Below, in pieces: positions 35,179 to 43,226 of a stretch of 64,000 nucleotides of DNA (position 1 is its first letter; each line of letters begins with the position of its first letter). The position numbers and the translations under genes were made by a program. The notes below the pieces were generated by a model. The model was not told where the DNA came from, searched no databases, and worked only from the letters and a program-made list of their open reading frames with translations. Source of the stretch: Leptolyngbya sp. PCC 7375 (GTDB lineage: Bacteria > Cyanobacteriota > Cyanobacteriia > Phormidesmidales > Phormidesmidaceae); assembly GCF_000316115.1 (NCBI RefSeq), contig NZ_JH993797.1, positions 3,582,486 through 3,646,485 on the forward strand, given 5' to 3'.

Positions 35179-35723
35179 ATTCTGAAATTCATCATCGGCG
35201 GTCTATTCGGCTAAAAAATTATGACTACCGCCAATCGGGGGCTTACTTTATTACAATCTGCGTACAAAACCGTGAATGTTTATTCGGTGGGATCGAAAAT
35301 AGGCATATGATGCTCAATCAATACGGCAATGTGGTCACACAGATTTGGCAACAGGTACCCCATCACTTCTCTAATGTAGAAATTGATGCAGCTATTGTTA
35401 TGCCTAACCATTTCCACGGGATTCTTATCCTTCAAAATCCTTCAACTTTTGCGCCTTTAGCGTCAGATAACAAATCATCAACCACAGGCTCAAAAGTCAA
35501 AAATCCTACACTAGGTCAGGTTGTTGCCTACTTTAAATATCAAAGCACCAAACGCATCAACACTATGCGTAGTACACACGGCATTAAAGTATGGCAGCGT
35601 AACTATTACGAAAACATTATTCGGAACGAAGCTTCCTTAGCGAGAATTCGAGCATATATCGCAAAAAATCCAGAAAAATGGATAGCGGATCAACTACATC
35701 CACATTGTTTATCTAAATGGTAA
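35169..35723 (+). CDS. REP-associated tyrosine transposase (RAYT, Y1_Tnp family)
   Basis: A 184-residue single-domain protein of the IS200-like HUH superfamily. It opens MAYNSEIHHRRSIRLKNYDY and has YFITICVQNRECLFG, MPNHFHGILIL (the HUH histidines) and a C-terminal VWQRNYYENIIRNEASLARI, which holds the catalytic Tyr. RAYTs process and probably move REP palindromes. The ATG at 35169 lies within an inverted repeat; the longer frame from 35091 translates tandem-repeat sequence and is not credible. It sits inside a cas operon, between a Uma2 fragment and the intact Uma2 gene. Confidence 0.88.
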   Translation: MAYNSEIHHRRSIRLKNYDYRQSGAYFITICVQNRECLFGGIENRHMMLNQYGNVVTQIWQQVPHHFSNVEIDAAIVMPNHFHGILILQNPSTFAPLASDNKSSTTGSKVKNPTLGQVVAYFKYQSTKRINTMRSTHGIKVWQRNYYENIIRNEASLARIRAYIAKNPEKWIADQLHPHCLSKW

Positions 35724-35736
35724 TCATCATTTCATC

Positions 35737-36297
35737 ATGACCGTTCAAATCCTGCGAAAAAAATTTACGGTAGGCCAATATCACCAGATGATTGAATCTG
35801 GTATTTTGACGGACCGCGATCGCGTTGAACTTATTCAGGGAGACATTATCGAAATGTCGCCAGTGGGTAGACGACATGCCGCTTGTGTTGATCGCTTGAA
35901 TGAACTTTTTGTATTTAAGCTAGTCACTAAAGCACTCATCCGAGTACAAAGCCCAATACGTCTTAGCGATAACTCTGAACCTCAGCCCGATGTATCTATC
36001 CTGAAACGCCGTGATGATTTCTATGAAGATGGACATCCTACACCAGCAGATATTTGGGCATTGATAGAAGTCTCTGACAGCACCATTGACTTTGATCGAG
36101 AAGTCAATATTCCTATTTATGCCCAAGACAATATTTCTGAAGTTTGGTTAATCAATCTCAACGATTTACTAATCGAGCACTATCGACAGCCGTCATCTAC
36201 CGGCTATCAGCAGCTACAAATTTTTAATCGGGGTGAATCTCTCACATTTCAATCATTTCCCAATATTGCAATCAATGTAGATCAAGTATTTGGCTAA
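35737..36297 (+). CDS. Uma2 family PD-(D/E)XK endonuclease-like protein
   Basis: A complete 186-residue Uma2 protein. It has FTVGQYHQMIESGILTDRDR, VELIQGDIIEMSPVGRRH, the acidic residue in SEPQPDVSIL and ALIEVSDSTIDFD, the PD-(D/E)XK core. A HIP1 site interrupts neither motif. The gene is 13 bp after the RAYT gene and 50 bp before cas10d, in the same direction, so cas10d may use transcription coming through it. Its link to CRISPR function is unlikely; it seems to be cargo of the inserted block. Confidence 0.87.
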   Translation: MTVQILRKKFTVGQYHQMIESGILTDRDRVELIQGDIIEMSPVGRRHAACVDRLNELFVFKLVTKALIRVQSPIRLSDNSEPQPDVSILKRRDDFYEDGHPTPADIWALIEVSDSTIDFDREVNIPIYAQDNISEVWLINLNDLLIEHYRQPSSTGYQQLQIFNRGESLTFQSFPNIAINVDQVFG

Positions 36298-36347
36298 ACC
36301 TATTTAGCCCACACTCACTGAAGTTTTCACATCCTAGGAGGTTCACA

Positions 36348-39300
36348 ATGGAGCATCCTGCCAATTCTGATGTCTCAGAACAACCATCATCACAAGATAA
36401 CTCTGTTGATGAGATCAATACTGACACTTTTGATACCAGTTTTCTGGAAGGAGATTTTGGTGCCGAAGAAGAAAGTAACCGTACACTAGAACCTACTGCC
36501 AAAGAACTATTAACTCTCAAGCTTCTACAAGAGGCCATTCAGACGCAAAATTCTGATGATGCAGTGATGCAGGATTTTGCAACCATGGTGTTGCCAAATC
36601 TGTTGAAATATACAGTTGGCGTAACTGCCAAAGGAGGCAAGTTTTTTGCAGAGTATCTAGATCGAGTCGTAAACCCAAAGCGCTTAGCAGAGGGTAAAGC
36701 CCCCATCCGTCGCGATAATGCGGCTGACCAATCACTGAATACCCACTTACTAAATGGGCTTTTCCCAGCCAACCTAATTGAAAAACGCCTAGAGCAGCTA
36801 GATACCACCGTTAAACGTGTTGTTCGAGAACAGGAGCGACGGTTATTAGTTTCAGGCTTTATCCTGCACGATTTTGAGAAGTTTGATTATGACTTAATCC
36901 CTGGAATGCCAGAGGCATTCAAAGCAATCCGACGTGATCCGGCACAAGATATCCGTAAGGGCTCTATCGAAGACCATCGAGCTGTTGTAACAGTATTGGT
37001 AGAGACATTAGGCTTAGCAAACTTTATCTGCCCTAATCGGCCCGAAGAATGGACACAATATCTAGATGATCTGCTATTTCTGGCTTACAATGCCCAACGA
37101 AAAAATGATACAAACCTGAATTTATCAGAGGATGGTCTTAATCCCACACTGAGGGATCGTACTTTACGCTGTTTGGCCGACCTTACTTGTCTGGCCGATC
37201 GCCTAGCCTCTGTTATCAAGCATCCTCAAGATGCTGAGAATAGAGGTATTAATGGCATCATTCACAGTGTCAGTGATGGCAAACTCAAGTTTACCTATCA
37301 TGCCATAGCAGAGAATCGTGGAGTACTAACTAACGTAGTTAACAACGCTCTGATGGAGGCTCACACAGCCTTAAATAAAGCTGAACAAGAAATCTATACT
37401 CCGCTGTTATATCTGCCAACAGGCGTTATTTATCTAGCCGAGCGGGATGCTCCTAGCGTCGATGCAGACACGTTACCCAATCGAGTTGTCGATACCATTA
37501 AAAGTCTTTGTGCTGGGCAGCTGTGTCTTCGTCAAACTGGGTTTGGCCGTGACGGCAAGGGCATGAAATATGCTGACTACTACAATCTGTTTTTTGATGA
37601 CCTTGGCCTAATGCAGGTGGCTCTAGATGCCACATTGCGTATTCTAAATCCCAATAAAGGATCAGTAGCTAGTAAGCGTAGCGAGAACCTGCGTGCTTTT
37701 CAACAACGTAACGTGCTGTCTGCCGATTATGACTTCACCTTTACCGACGATATCCGCATTGATCAGCTAGCCGAATTTGGCGATCTCATGAGCCGTAAAA
37801 TCTGGGGTGAACGGGTTAAGCAGTTAGAGCAGATCATCAGAAACCGAACAAAAGCACGTAAAAAACAAAAAGATTTGCCAGAACTGCCTGCTATCGATGA
37901 TGCAGTATTGCCTACGAACATTGTTCGCCAGATAGCTGAGTCTTGGCAACTTTCGGGCTATTTGCCTCAAATTCGAGAAATCCAACGCATTAACGAAACC
38001 CTTAAAGAACTCAAGCTTAAAGGCAATACCGGGGGAGTTCCCTATGAATGGTATTTTCTGGCAGCAAAGTTCTTAGAGAAAAATCCTGGTATTGAAGATT
38101 TACGACAGACCTGTCTTAACCTAATCAGCCACGTTACCCAACTCACTCAACCAGTTGTTGAACAATATCAGGTGTCCGATGGGTGGGATGACATTCGGCA
38201 GTGGGTAAGTAATGTGGTGATATTACCGGGTTATGAGCAAGCAACAGCAACACAGACAGATATTTTCTTGAAGGAGTTAGCCTACTACACCGCCGCCAAA
38301 AAGCCTAAGCGAGGTGTCCAAAAGATCTGCTCCATCTCTCATTCCCCCTATTCCGTCAATGAGCAAATGGAATCAGCTGTTTTATTCACACCTCAGGTAT
38401 ACACCAATAAACAACATCTAGGCGGGTCCAATGCTAAGCGAAATATTTCCAGCATTGCAGGTATTGAGATGATGCTACGGCAGATTCTTATGAATCAAAC
38501 CCAGGCCGTGGGTAAACGATTTGAAGATGGAAAATACCGTTATCTCTACTTTTACCCAACCTATTATTTCACTCCAGAAACTAACTCATTTTTGCACAAG
38601 GCTTACAGCAACATTGCCCAAACTCGCTTTGATACCAGTATCCGAAATCACTTCATTAGCAAGCAGTTGGAGGCTAATTTTAGTCGGGAGCGCTACCAAA
38701 CTGTTGATGCGTTCCTGATGGAAGAAGACCTAGTTCAGCGTAAGCAATTACCTGATGACGATCCCAACTTCAAACGAGACAGAACCTTCAAGCTGGCCTA
38801 TCCAGAAGACAAACCTCTCACCTTTTACTTCATGGCCCTGCCTCCAGGGCGTGACAGCACCGATACTGAATCCTGGGTAATGCCAAGCTGGTTAGCCTTT
38901 GCCTTCCCCATGATTTTGGATGTTAAAACAGTCGTCTCTGAATCTCCGATTCCACCCTTTACCGATGGAGCTGAATTTGAAGAAAGTGTCTTTCTTGATA
39001 GTGCTCCCCATGCCTTCCGTACCCTGATTGGCCAGGATCGGTTTCGGCTGGACTCTATTCTGGATGGCTGGACTGATGAAAGTGGGATCAAGCGACCTGC
39101 GCCGCTCAATACCTTGACAGCAGCCTATGCCATACATATGGATGTCAACGCCAAACAGGGTAAGGGCGGCTATGACGCTAACTGGGGCCGATTTACAGAA
39201 CTGGCCAAAGATATCGAAACCAGCCCTCTCTATGTCTTTTCCTATTTAGCGAAATGGAGTAGAGGACAGAAAGCTGATTCCCCTAGTGCTCAGAAGATCA

Positions 39301-39842
39301 GGCTCTATGCTCACCACTTCTATCCATGTTTTGACCCCTATGCATCGTATAACCTCATAAAGGAGACTTGGGACTTGAAACCAGAATCATCGCTCAATCA
39401 CCCCAAAAAACTGACCGATTTATATCGAGAGTTCTATCGAGCCAACAAACGCTATAACCCTAAAGCCAATGCAGTACTCAAACCAATTGACATCGCCGCT
39501 GATACTATCCTAAAAGCTGAATCTAGCATGTTCCACGACGAGGCTCTCGTTGCTGTCGTCGCTGCTGAAGTATTTAAGCTGATGGACCGGGTTCATGCGT
39601 CAACGGCGGAAGGTCGTTGGATAACCAGCAAACGTGAGGAAGAACGTCAAAAAGTTCTTGACTTTGCACGCTATTTTGTTATTGATGTTTTCGAGAAGGC
39701 CTTTTCAGGTGATCGTGCCCGCTTAGCAGGTCGTCAGCTCAACCTTATTCGAGATACGTGCGAGTTCCTTTATCGATTAGAACAGGACAAAGAAAATCAG
39801 GAGCTTAAAGCCAAAGAAGACAATAACGGCGCAGCTGATTAA
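36348..39842 (+). CDS. cas10d: Type I-D large subunit Cas10d (Csc3) with HD nuclease motif
   Basis: The 1,164-residue signature protein of subtype I-D. It forms the effector complex with Csc2, Csc1 and Cas11d and carries the HD nuclease that in other type I systems is part of Cas3. The HD motif is ILHDFEKFD with H174 and D175, and H210 in IEDHRAVV is a likely further ligand. The palm-like middle region lacks the GGDD of active Cas10 cyclases. The Shine-Dalgarno sequence aggagg at 36336-36341 is 6 bp from the ATG. The first 50 residues are acidic and low in complexity. A probable internal gene start for Cas11d lies near the 3' end. Confidence 0.95.
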   Translation: MEHPANSDVSEQPSSQDNSVDEINTDTFDTSFLEGDFGAEEESNRTLEPTAKELLTLKLLQEAIQTQNSDDAVMQDFATMVLPNLLKYTVGVTAKGGKFFAEYLDRVVNPKRLAEGKAPIRRDNAADQSLNTHLLNGLFPANLIEKRLEQLDTTVKRVVREQERRLLVSGFILHDFEKFDYDLIPGMPEAFKAIRRDPAQDIRKGSIEDHRAVVTVLVETLGLANFICPNRPEEWTQYLDDLLFLAYNAQRKNDTNLNLSEDGLNPTLRDRTLRCLADLTCLADRLASVIKHPQDAENRGINGIIHSVSDGKLKFTYHAIAENRGVLTNVVNNALMEAHTALNKAEQEIYTPLLYLPTGVIYLAERDAPSVDADTLPNRVVDTIKSLCAGQLCLRQTGFGRDGKGMKYADYYNLFFDDLGLMQVALDATLRILNPNKGSVASKRSENLRAFQQRNVLSADYDFTFTDDIRIDQLAEFGDLMSRKIWGERVKQLEQIIRNRTKARKKQKDLPELPAIDDAVLPTNIVRQIAESWQLSGYLPQIREIQRINETLKELKLKGNTGGVPYEWYFLAAKFLEKNPGIEDLRQTCLNLISHVTQLTQPVVEQYQVSDGWDDIRQWVSNVVILPGYEQATATQTDIFLKELAYYTAAKKPKRGVQKICSISHSPYSVNEQMESAVLFTPQVYTNKQHLGGSNAKRNISSIAGIEMMLRQILMNQTQAVGKRFEDGKYRYLYFYPTYYFTPETNSFLHKAYSNIAQTRFDTSIRNHFISKQLEANFSRERYQTVDAFLMEEDLVQRKQLPDDDPNFKRDRTFKLAYPEDKPLTFYFMALPPGRDSTDTESWVMPSWLAFAFPMILDVKTVVSESPIPPFTDGAEFEESVFLDSAPHAFRTLIGQDRFRLDSILDGWTDESGIKRPAPLNTLTAAYAIHMDVNAKQGKGGYDANWGRFTELAKDIETSPLYVFSYLAKWSRGQKADSPSAQKIRLYAHHFYPCFDPYASYNLIKETWDLKPESSLNHPKKLTDLYREFYRANKRYNPKANAVLKPIDIAADTILKAESSMFHDEALVAVVAAEVFKLMDRVHASTAEGRWITSKREEERQKVLDFARYFVIDVFEKAFSGDRARLAGRQLNLIRDTCEFLYRLEQDKENQELKAKEDNNGAAD
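39375..39842 (+). CDS. Probable small subunit Cas11d from an internal start in cas10d
   Basis: A TTG in frame with cas10d (codon 1010) lies nine bases after aaggag (39360-39365), a consensus Shine-Dalgarno sequence within the coding region. Translation from it would give a 155-residue, largely helical and basic protein (starting KPESSLNHPKKLTDLYREFY after the initiator). Independent translation of Cas11d from within cas10d is known in the type I-D system of Synechocystis, and the size fits. The start here is my inference from the sequence. Confidence 0.6.
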   Translation: MKPESSLNHPKKLTDLYREFYRANKRYNPKANAVLKPIDIAADTILKAESSMFHDEALVAVVAAEVFKLMDRVHASTAEGRWITSKREEERQKVLDFARYFVIDVFEKAFSGDRARLAGRQLNLIRDTCEFLYRLEQDKENQELKAKEDNNGAAD

Positions 39843-39892
39843 CATCTACATCAGAAAAACAACCAAATTCACCCTACCTAAGGACTTCAACA

Positions 39893-40900
39893 ATGACTCT
39901 TCTAAAAACAATTGACCCTAAATTTTTTCACACTGAGATTCCCTACAAGCCCATGGGTAAGTACGCCCATTTTCTAACAGTACGAGTTACTGAATCCTAT
40001 CCACTCTTTCAGACTGATGGAGAGCTTAACAAAGCACGGGTTCGAGCAGGCGTTGAAGATAAAAACACAATCAGCCGTTTATCCATGTTCAAGCGCAAGC
40101 AATCCACACCAGAACGTCTGGTAGGGCGTGAACTTCTCCGAACATATGGTTTTGTTGAACCAGAAGAATGCGAATATAACGTAGCTTTTGGCATGGATAA
40201 CCCGGATTGCATTATCTATGGTTTTGCCATTGGTGATTCAGGCTCTGAAAAATCAAAGGTTGTCGTAGATACTGCTTTTTCGATTACCTCTTTTGATGAG
40301 TCTCATGAAACCTTTACACTGAATGCCCCTTTTGAAAACGGTACTATGGCCTCTAAAGGAGAAAAGGGTTCAAAGCCTGGCGAAGTGACTAGCCGCATCA
40401 ACCAGCAAGATCATATTCGTCCGCAGGTCTTTTTCCCAAGTATTGTTACCCTCAAAGATCCCACAGAGGCTAGCTTTCTATATGTCTTCAACAATATTCT
40501 AAGAACCCGCCACTATGGAGCCCAAACCACCCGTACAGGACGTGTTCGTAATGAGCTAATTGGTGTTGTGTTTGCTGATGGTGAAATTGTCAGTAACCTG
40601 CGTTGGACCCAAGCTATTTTTGATCAGATGAAAGCCAGTGGTACTCTTAAGGCTCCCGACCCACTTGATGAAGATGATGTTGCACAGGCAGCCACAACCG
40701 CAATTCAGTCTTTAATGGAGGATGAATTCATTGTGCATACTGATGTCATCGGAGAGAATTTTCAAGACTTACTAGCTGAAGTCAAAACTCTAACCGCGAG
40801 TGAAGAAGGTATTCGCTCCATCCTGAAACAAGCTGATGATGAAACCAAAGCCTATGCTGAAAAGCATATTGGTAAGAAAAAGGCTGCAGCGAGGTCATAG
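39893..40900 (+). CDS. csc2: Type I-D backbone subunit Csc2 (Cas7d)
   Basis: A 335-residue RAMP-type protein that lines the crRNA along the effector backbone. Identified by position and by segments typical of Csc2: YAHFLTVRVTESYPLFQTDG, the segment TPERLVGRELLRTYG, ITSFDESHETFTLNAPFENG and the glycine-rich QTTRTGRVRNELIGV. The C-terminal tail is basic (KHIGKKKAAARS). It starts 50 bp after cas10d and ends 2 bp before csc1, so the three are one transcription unit. Confidence 0.93.
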   Translation: MTLLKTIDPKFFHTEIPYKPMGKYAHFLTVRVTESYPLFQTDGELNKARVRAGVEDKNTISRLSMFKRKQSTPERLVGRELLRTYGFVEPEECEYNVAFGMDNPDCIIYGFAIGDSGSEKSKVVVDTAFSITSFDESHETFTLNAPFENGTMASKGEKGSKPGEVTSRINQQDHIRPQVFFPSIVTLKDPTEASFLYVFNNILRTRHYGAQTTRTGRVRNELIGVVFADGEIVSNLRWTQAIFDQMKASGTLKAPDPLDEDDVAQAATTAIQSLMEDEFIVHTDVIGENFQDLLAEVKTLTASEEGIRSILKQADDETKAYAEKHIGKKKAAARS

Positions 40901-40902
40901 TC

Positions 40903-41616
40903 ATGCCTAATATCTACCGTTGCACCCTAGAGCTACACGACAGTCTCTACTACGCGACACGGGAAATAGGACGGCTTTACGAGACAGAGCCTGTGTTACA
41001 CAACTATGCGCTTTGCTATGCTTTAGGCTTAATAGATAGCAAGAAATACGCCACGACCGTATCTGACGAAAATGCTTATCGCTATTTTTGTCCAACACAG
41101 GTGCCTATGTACGAGGAACATTTAACTCCCCTAAACCAGCAGGGCATTTATGTCACGCCAGCCAGAGCCGTTCAGCATACAGCTGTGCTCCACACTTGGA
41201 AATATGCGGACAACCGCTATCACGTTGAGATGAAAAAGACCCAGAAGAATATTCCCAGCTTTGGACGTGCCAAAGAAATTGCGCCTGAAAGTCAATTTGA
41301 ATTCTTTGTTATGTCTGCTAAATCTCTTACATTTCCTCGATGGATTCGATTAGGCAAGTGGATGAGTAAAGCCAAGGTTGAAGTCAAAGAACTACCCAAA
41401 CCTCAACAAAACTCAGCCAGAGAGTTTACCTTTCCCTATCCGCTCAATCCGTTGGATGTGATGTTTACTAATCAGGTGCTGAGCTACGACACCATCAACA
41501 TGCCACCTGTTAGCCTCATCCGCAATGTACGAATGGCAGGAGATTTTTACTCATTTGAAGGATTGAAAGAGCCCCTACAGCTTCCCACTAATATGGAATA
41601 TCGATTTAGCTCATAA
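40903..41616 (+). CDS. csc1: Type I-D subunit Csc1 (Cas5d)
   Basis: A 237-residue Cas5-like subunit that caps the 5' handle end of the crRNA. It opens MPNIYRCTLELHDSLYYATR, the family N-terminus, and has ETEPVLHNYALCYALGL and WIRLGKWMSKAKVEV. The start codon is 2 bp after the csc2 stop. The convergent gene that follows has its stop 11 bp beyond this stop, so the two 3' ends nearly touch. Confidence 0.93.
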   Translation: MPNIYRCTLELHDSLYYATREIGRLYETEPVLHNYALCYALGLIDSKKYATTVSDENAYRYFCPTQVPMYEEHLTPLNQQGIYVTPARAVQHTAVLHTWKYADNRYHVEMKKTQKNIPSFGRAKEIAPESQFEFFVMSAKSLTFPRWIRLGKWMSKAKVEVKELPKPQQNSAREFTFPYPLNPLDVMFTNQVLSYDTINMPPVSLIRNVRMAGDFYSFEGLKEPLQLPTNMEYRFSS

Positions 41617-41626
41617 CACTCTCATA

Positions 41627-42031
41627 CTAACGACCAAATCCACCACCTCGTTTTTTCTTCTTTTTCGGAGTTTTTTTCTCACCCATCATGGCCGCAAACC
41701 CACTTTGGTCTTGTAAAAACAACCGACGAGTCCGCTGCTGTTGATATGCCTTAACCTCTTCTGCCAACGGATGTTCCGGATCGATAACCAAATGCGTAAT
41801 CGAAGCCCCAAAAAGCTCCTTATCCGTCGCCTTACCCTGGAGCATACACGTAATGCCCCCCTCATCTCCGCCATAAAATACCTTCTCTACCGTGTAATCC
41901 TGATCTCGCATCGACTTCCCCTGGGCCTGCATATTTTTAAGCATTTGCTTCCCAGGCCGCACCTTAAAAGGAACACTGGCATCCAAACGATTATTTAACG
42001 AAATTGCCACATCATAGTCATCAACCATCAT
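41627..42031 (-). CDS. Small protein of unknown function, reversed inside the cas operon
   Basis: A 134-codon gene read against the cas genes, between csc1 (11 bp away) and cas6 (43 bp away). The protein opens MMVDDYDVAISLNNRLDASV, is predicted to mix helix and strand, has a patch ITHLVIDPEHPLAEEVKAYQ, and ends with a basic, glycine-rich tail (KKTPKKKKKRGGGFGR) suggesting nucleic-acid contact. There is no signal peptide or membrane helix. I do not recognise a named family, though related unannotated proteins seem to exist in other cyanobacteria. Its placement means that either cas6 has its own promoter or antisense RNA of this gene is part of the cas message. Confidence 0.75.
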   Translation of the reverse strand: MMVDDYDVAISLNNRLDASVPFKVRPGKQMLKNMQAQGKSMRDQDYTVEKVFYGGDEGGITCMLQGKATDKELFGASITHLVIDPEHPLAEEVKAYQQQRTRRLFLQDQSGFAAMMGEKKTPKKKKKRGGGFGR

Positions 42032-42074
42032 AAGTTCAACTACCTCAAATCATTGTTTTAGTGTATCGAATCCC

Positions 42075-43028
42075 ATGCCCCATAGCTTAGTTCTCAACTT
42101 ACTACCCGAATCACCGATTCCCCCTGGTTTTACCTCAGGTAAAAATCTACACGGTCTGTTTCTCAACCTCGTTAGTTCTATCGATGTGGATCTAGGCAAT
42201 GAATTACACCAAAATCAGGCCAATAAAGCCTTTACCCTCAGTCCCCTACAGGTGAATAGAGGGGAGGGGGCAAGTAGGGGGGCAAGGGAGCAGGGGAGCA
42301 GAGACAAACGGCTCCCAAAACCCATACTCAAGAAACCAACCAACCCCACTCATCCCCTCCATCACCCCACCTCTCTCCGCTGGACCTACCGCAAACCCAT
42401 CACCCCCGGCACCCCTTGCTGGTGGCGCATTTCTCTCTTAGACGATGCCCTGTTCGGACGACTGAGCCAACTCTGGCTAAACCTGAACCCAGAACAGCCA
42501 TGGCATTTAGGCCCTGCCAACCTCCACATCACTAGCATTTTGGGCACTCCCCAAAGCACCCAACCCTGGGCCAACTTTTGCAACTATCAACAACTGTATG
42601 ACCAAGCTTCGGACAGCACACGCAAACTCACTCTCCAATTCTACACTCCCACCGCTTTCCGTCAAGGTGGCCAGGACTCTTCCATGCCCACTGCCCATCG
42701 TGTTTTTCAAAGTCTCCTACGCCGTTGGAACCACTACAGCGGCCTAGAATTTCCCACCGATAGCCTTGAATGCCTGCAAGATAGTCAGTTCAATATACGT
42801 ACTGAAATAGCTAGTGATCCACGCCAACAGTTTCAACACACAGGGGCCAAGGTTAGCCCTTGCAACCAGTTCACAGGTTGCGTGGGTACTGTCACCTATC
42901 GAATCTTAGGCAAAGTAGAATCAACAACCATTAAACAGCTCAACACCCTGGCGGATTTTGCACTTTATGCGGGTGTGGGGAGGAAGACGCCGATGGGGAT
43001 GGGGGTGGCGAGGAGAGTGATGGGTTAA
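42075..43028 (+). CDS. cas6: CRISPR RNA endonuclease Cas6
   Basis: Cas6 cuts the array transcript within each repeat to make crRNAs. This 317-residue protein has a RAMP fold and the C-terminal glycine-rich segment FALYAGVGRKTPMGMGVARR, the family hallmark. The early part SGKNLHGLFLNLVSSID holds a His that could act in cleavage. Between residues about 62 and 95 is a low-complexity insert (GEGASRGAREQGSRD, then PTNPTHPLHHPTS) that looks like translated intergenic minisatellite. It is in frame and does not touch the conserved core. The gene starts 43 bp from the start of the divergent reversed gene. Confidence 0.9.
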   Translation: MPHSLVLNLLPESPIPPGFTSGKNLHGLFLNLVSSIDVDLGNELHQNQANKAFTLSPLQVNRGEGASRGAREQGSRDKRLPKPILKKPTNPTHPLHHPTSLRWTYRKPITPGTPCWWRISLLDDALFGRLSQLWLNLNPEQPWHLGPANLHITSILGTPQSTQPWANFCNYQQLYDQASDSTRKLTLQFYTPTAFRQGGQDSSMPTAHRVFQSLLRRWNHYSGLEFPTDSLECLQDSQFNIRTEIASDPRQQFQHTGAKVSPCNQFTGCVGTVTYRILGKVESTTIKQLNTLADFALYAGVGRKTPMGMGVARRVMG

Positions 43029-43067
43029 AAAGATCAGGCTTGCTCTACCGTTTATCCAAAAATCATC

Positions 43068-43226
43068 ATGCCAGAACCATTAATAATGGGTGCCATCGTT
43101 TTATATTTTTTCACCCGTAGCATCTTTGAACATCCACCTGAAAAGTCTCCTGAACAAAAATTAGGGGACACACTTACCCAGTACCTGAACACAGGTGTCA
43201 AAATCAGGATTGAAACTAATGACTGA
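43068..43226 (+). CDS. 52-residue putative membrane protein overlapping cas4
   Basis: A short gene beginning MPEPLIMGAIVLYFFTRSIF, with one hydrophobic helix near the N-terminus, and a polar remainder ending KIRIETND. Its stop (tga at 43224-43226) lies inside the cas4 gene, whose ATG is at 43219, so the last codons overlap cas4. That close coupling supports a real gene. The N-terminal pattern resembles small membrane-anchored proteins found beside various cyanobacterial effector genes, but no function can be assigned. A repeat-like sequence (tcaggattgaaac, 43204-43216) lies at its end. Confidence 0.55.
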   Translation: MPEPLIMGAIVLYFFTRSIFEHPPEKSPEQKLGDTLTQYLNTGVKIRIETND

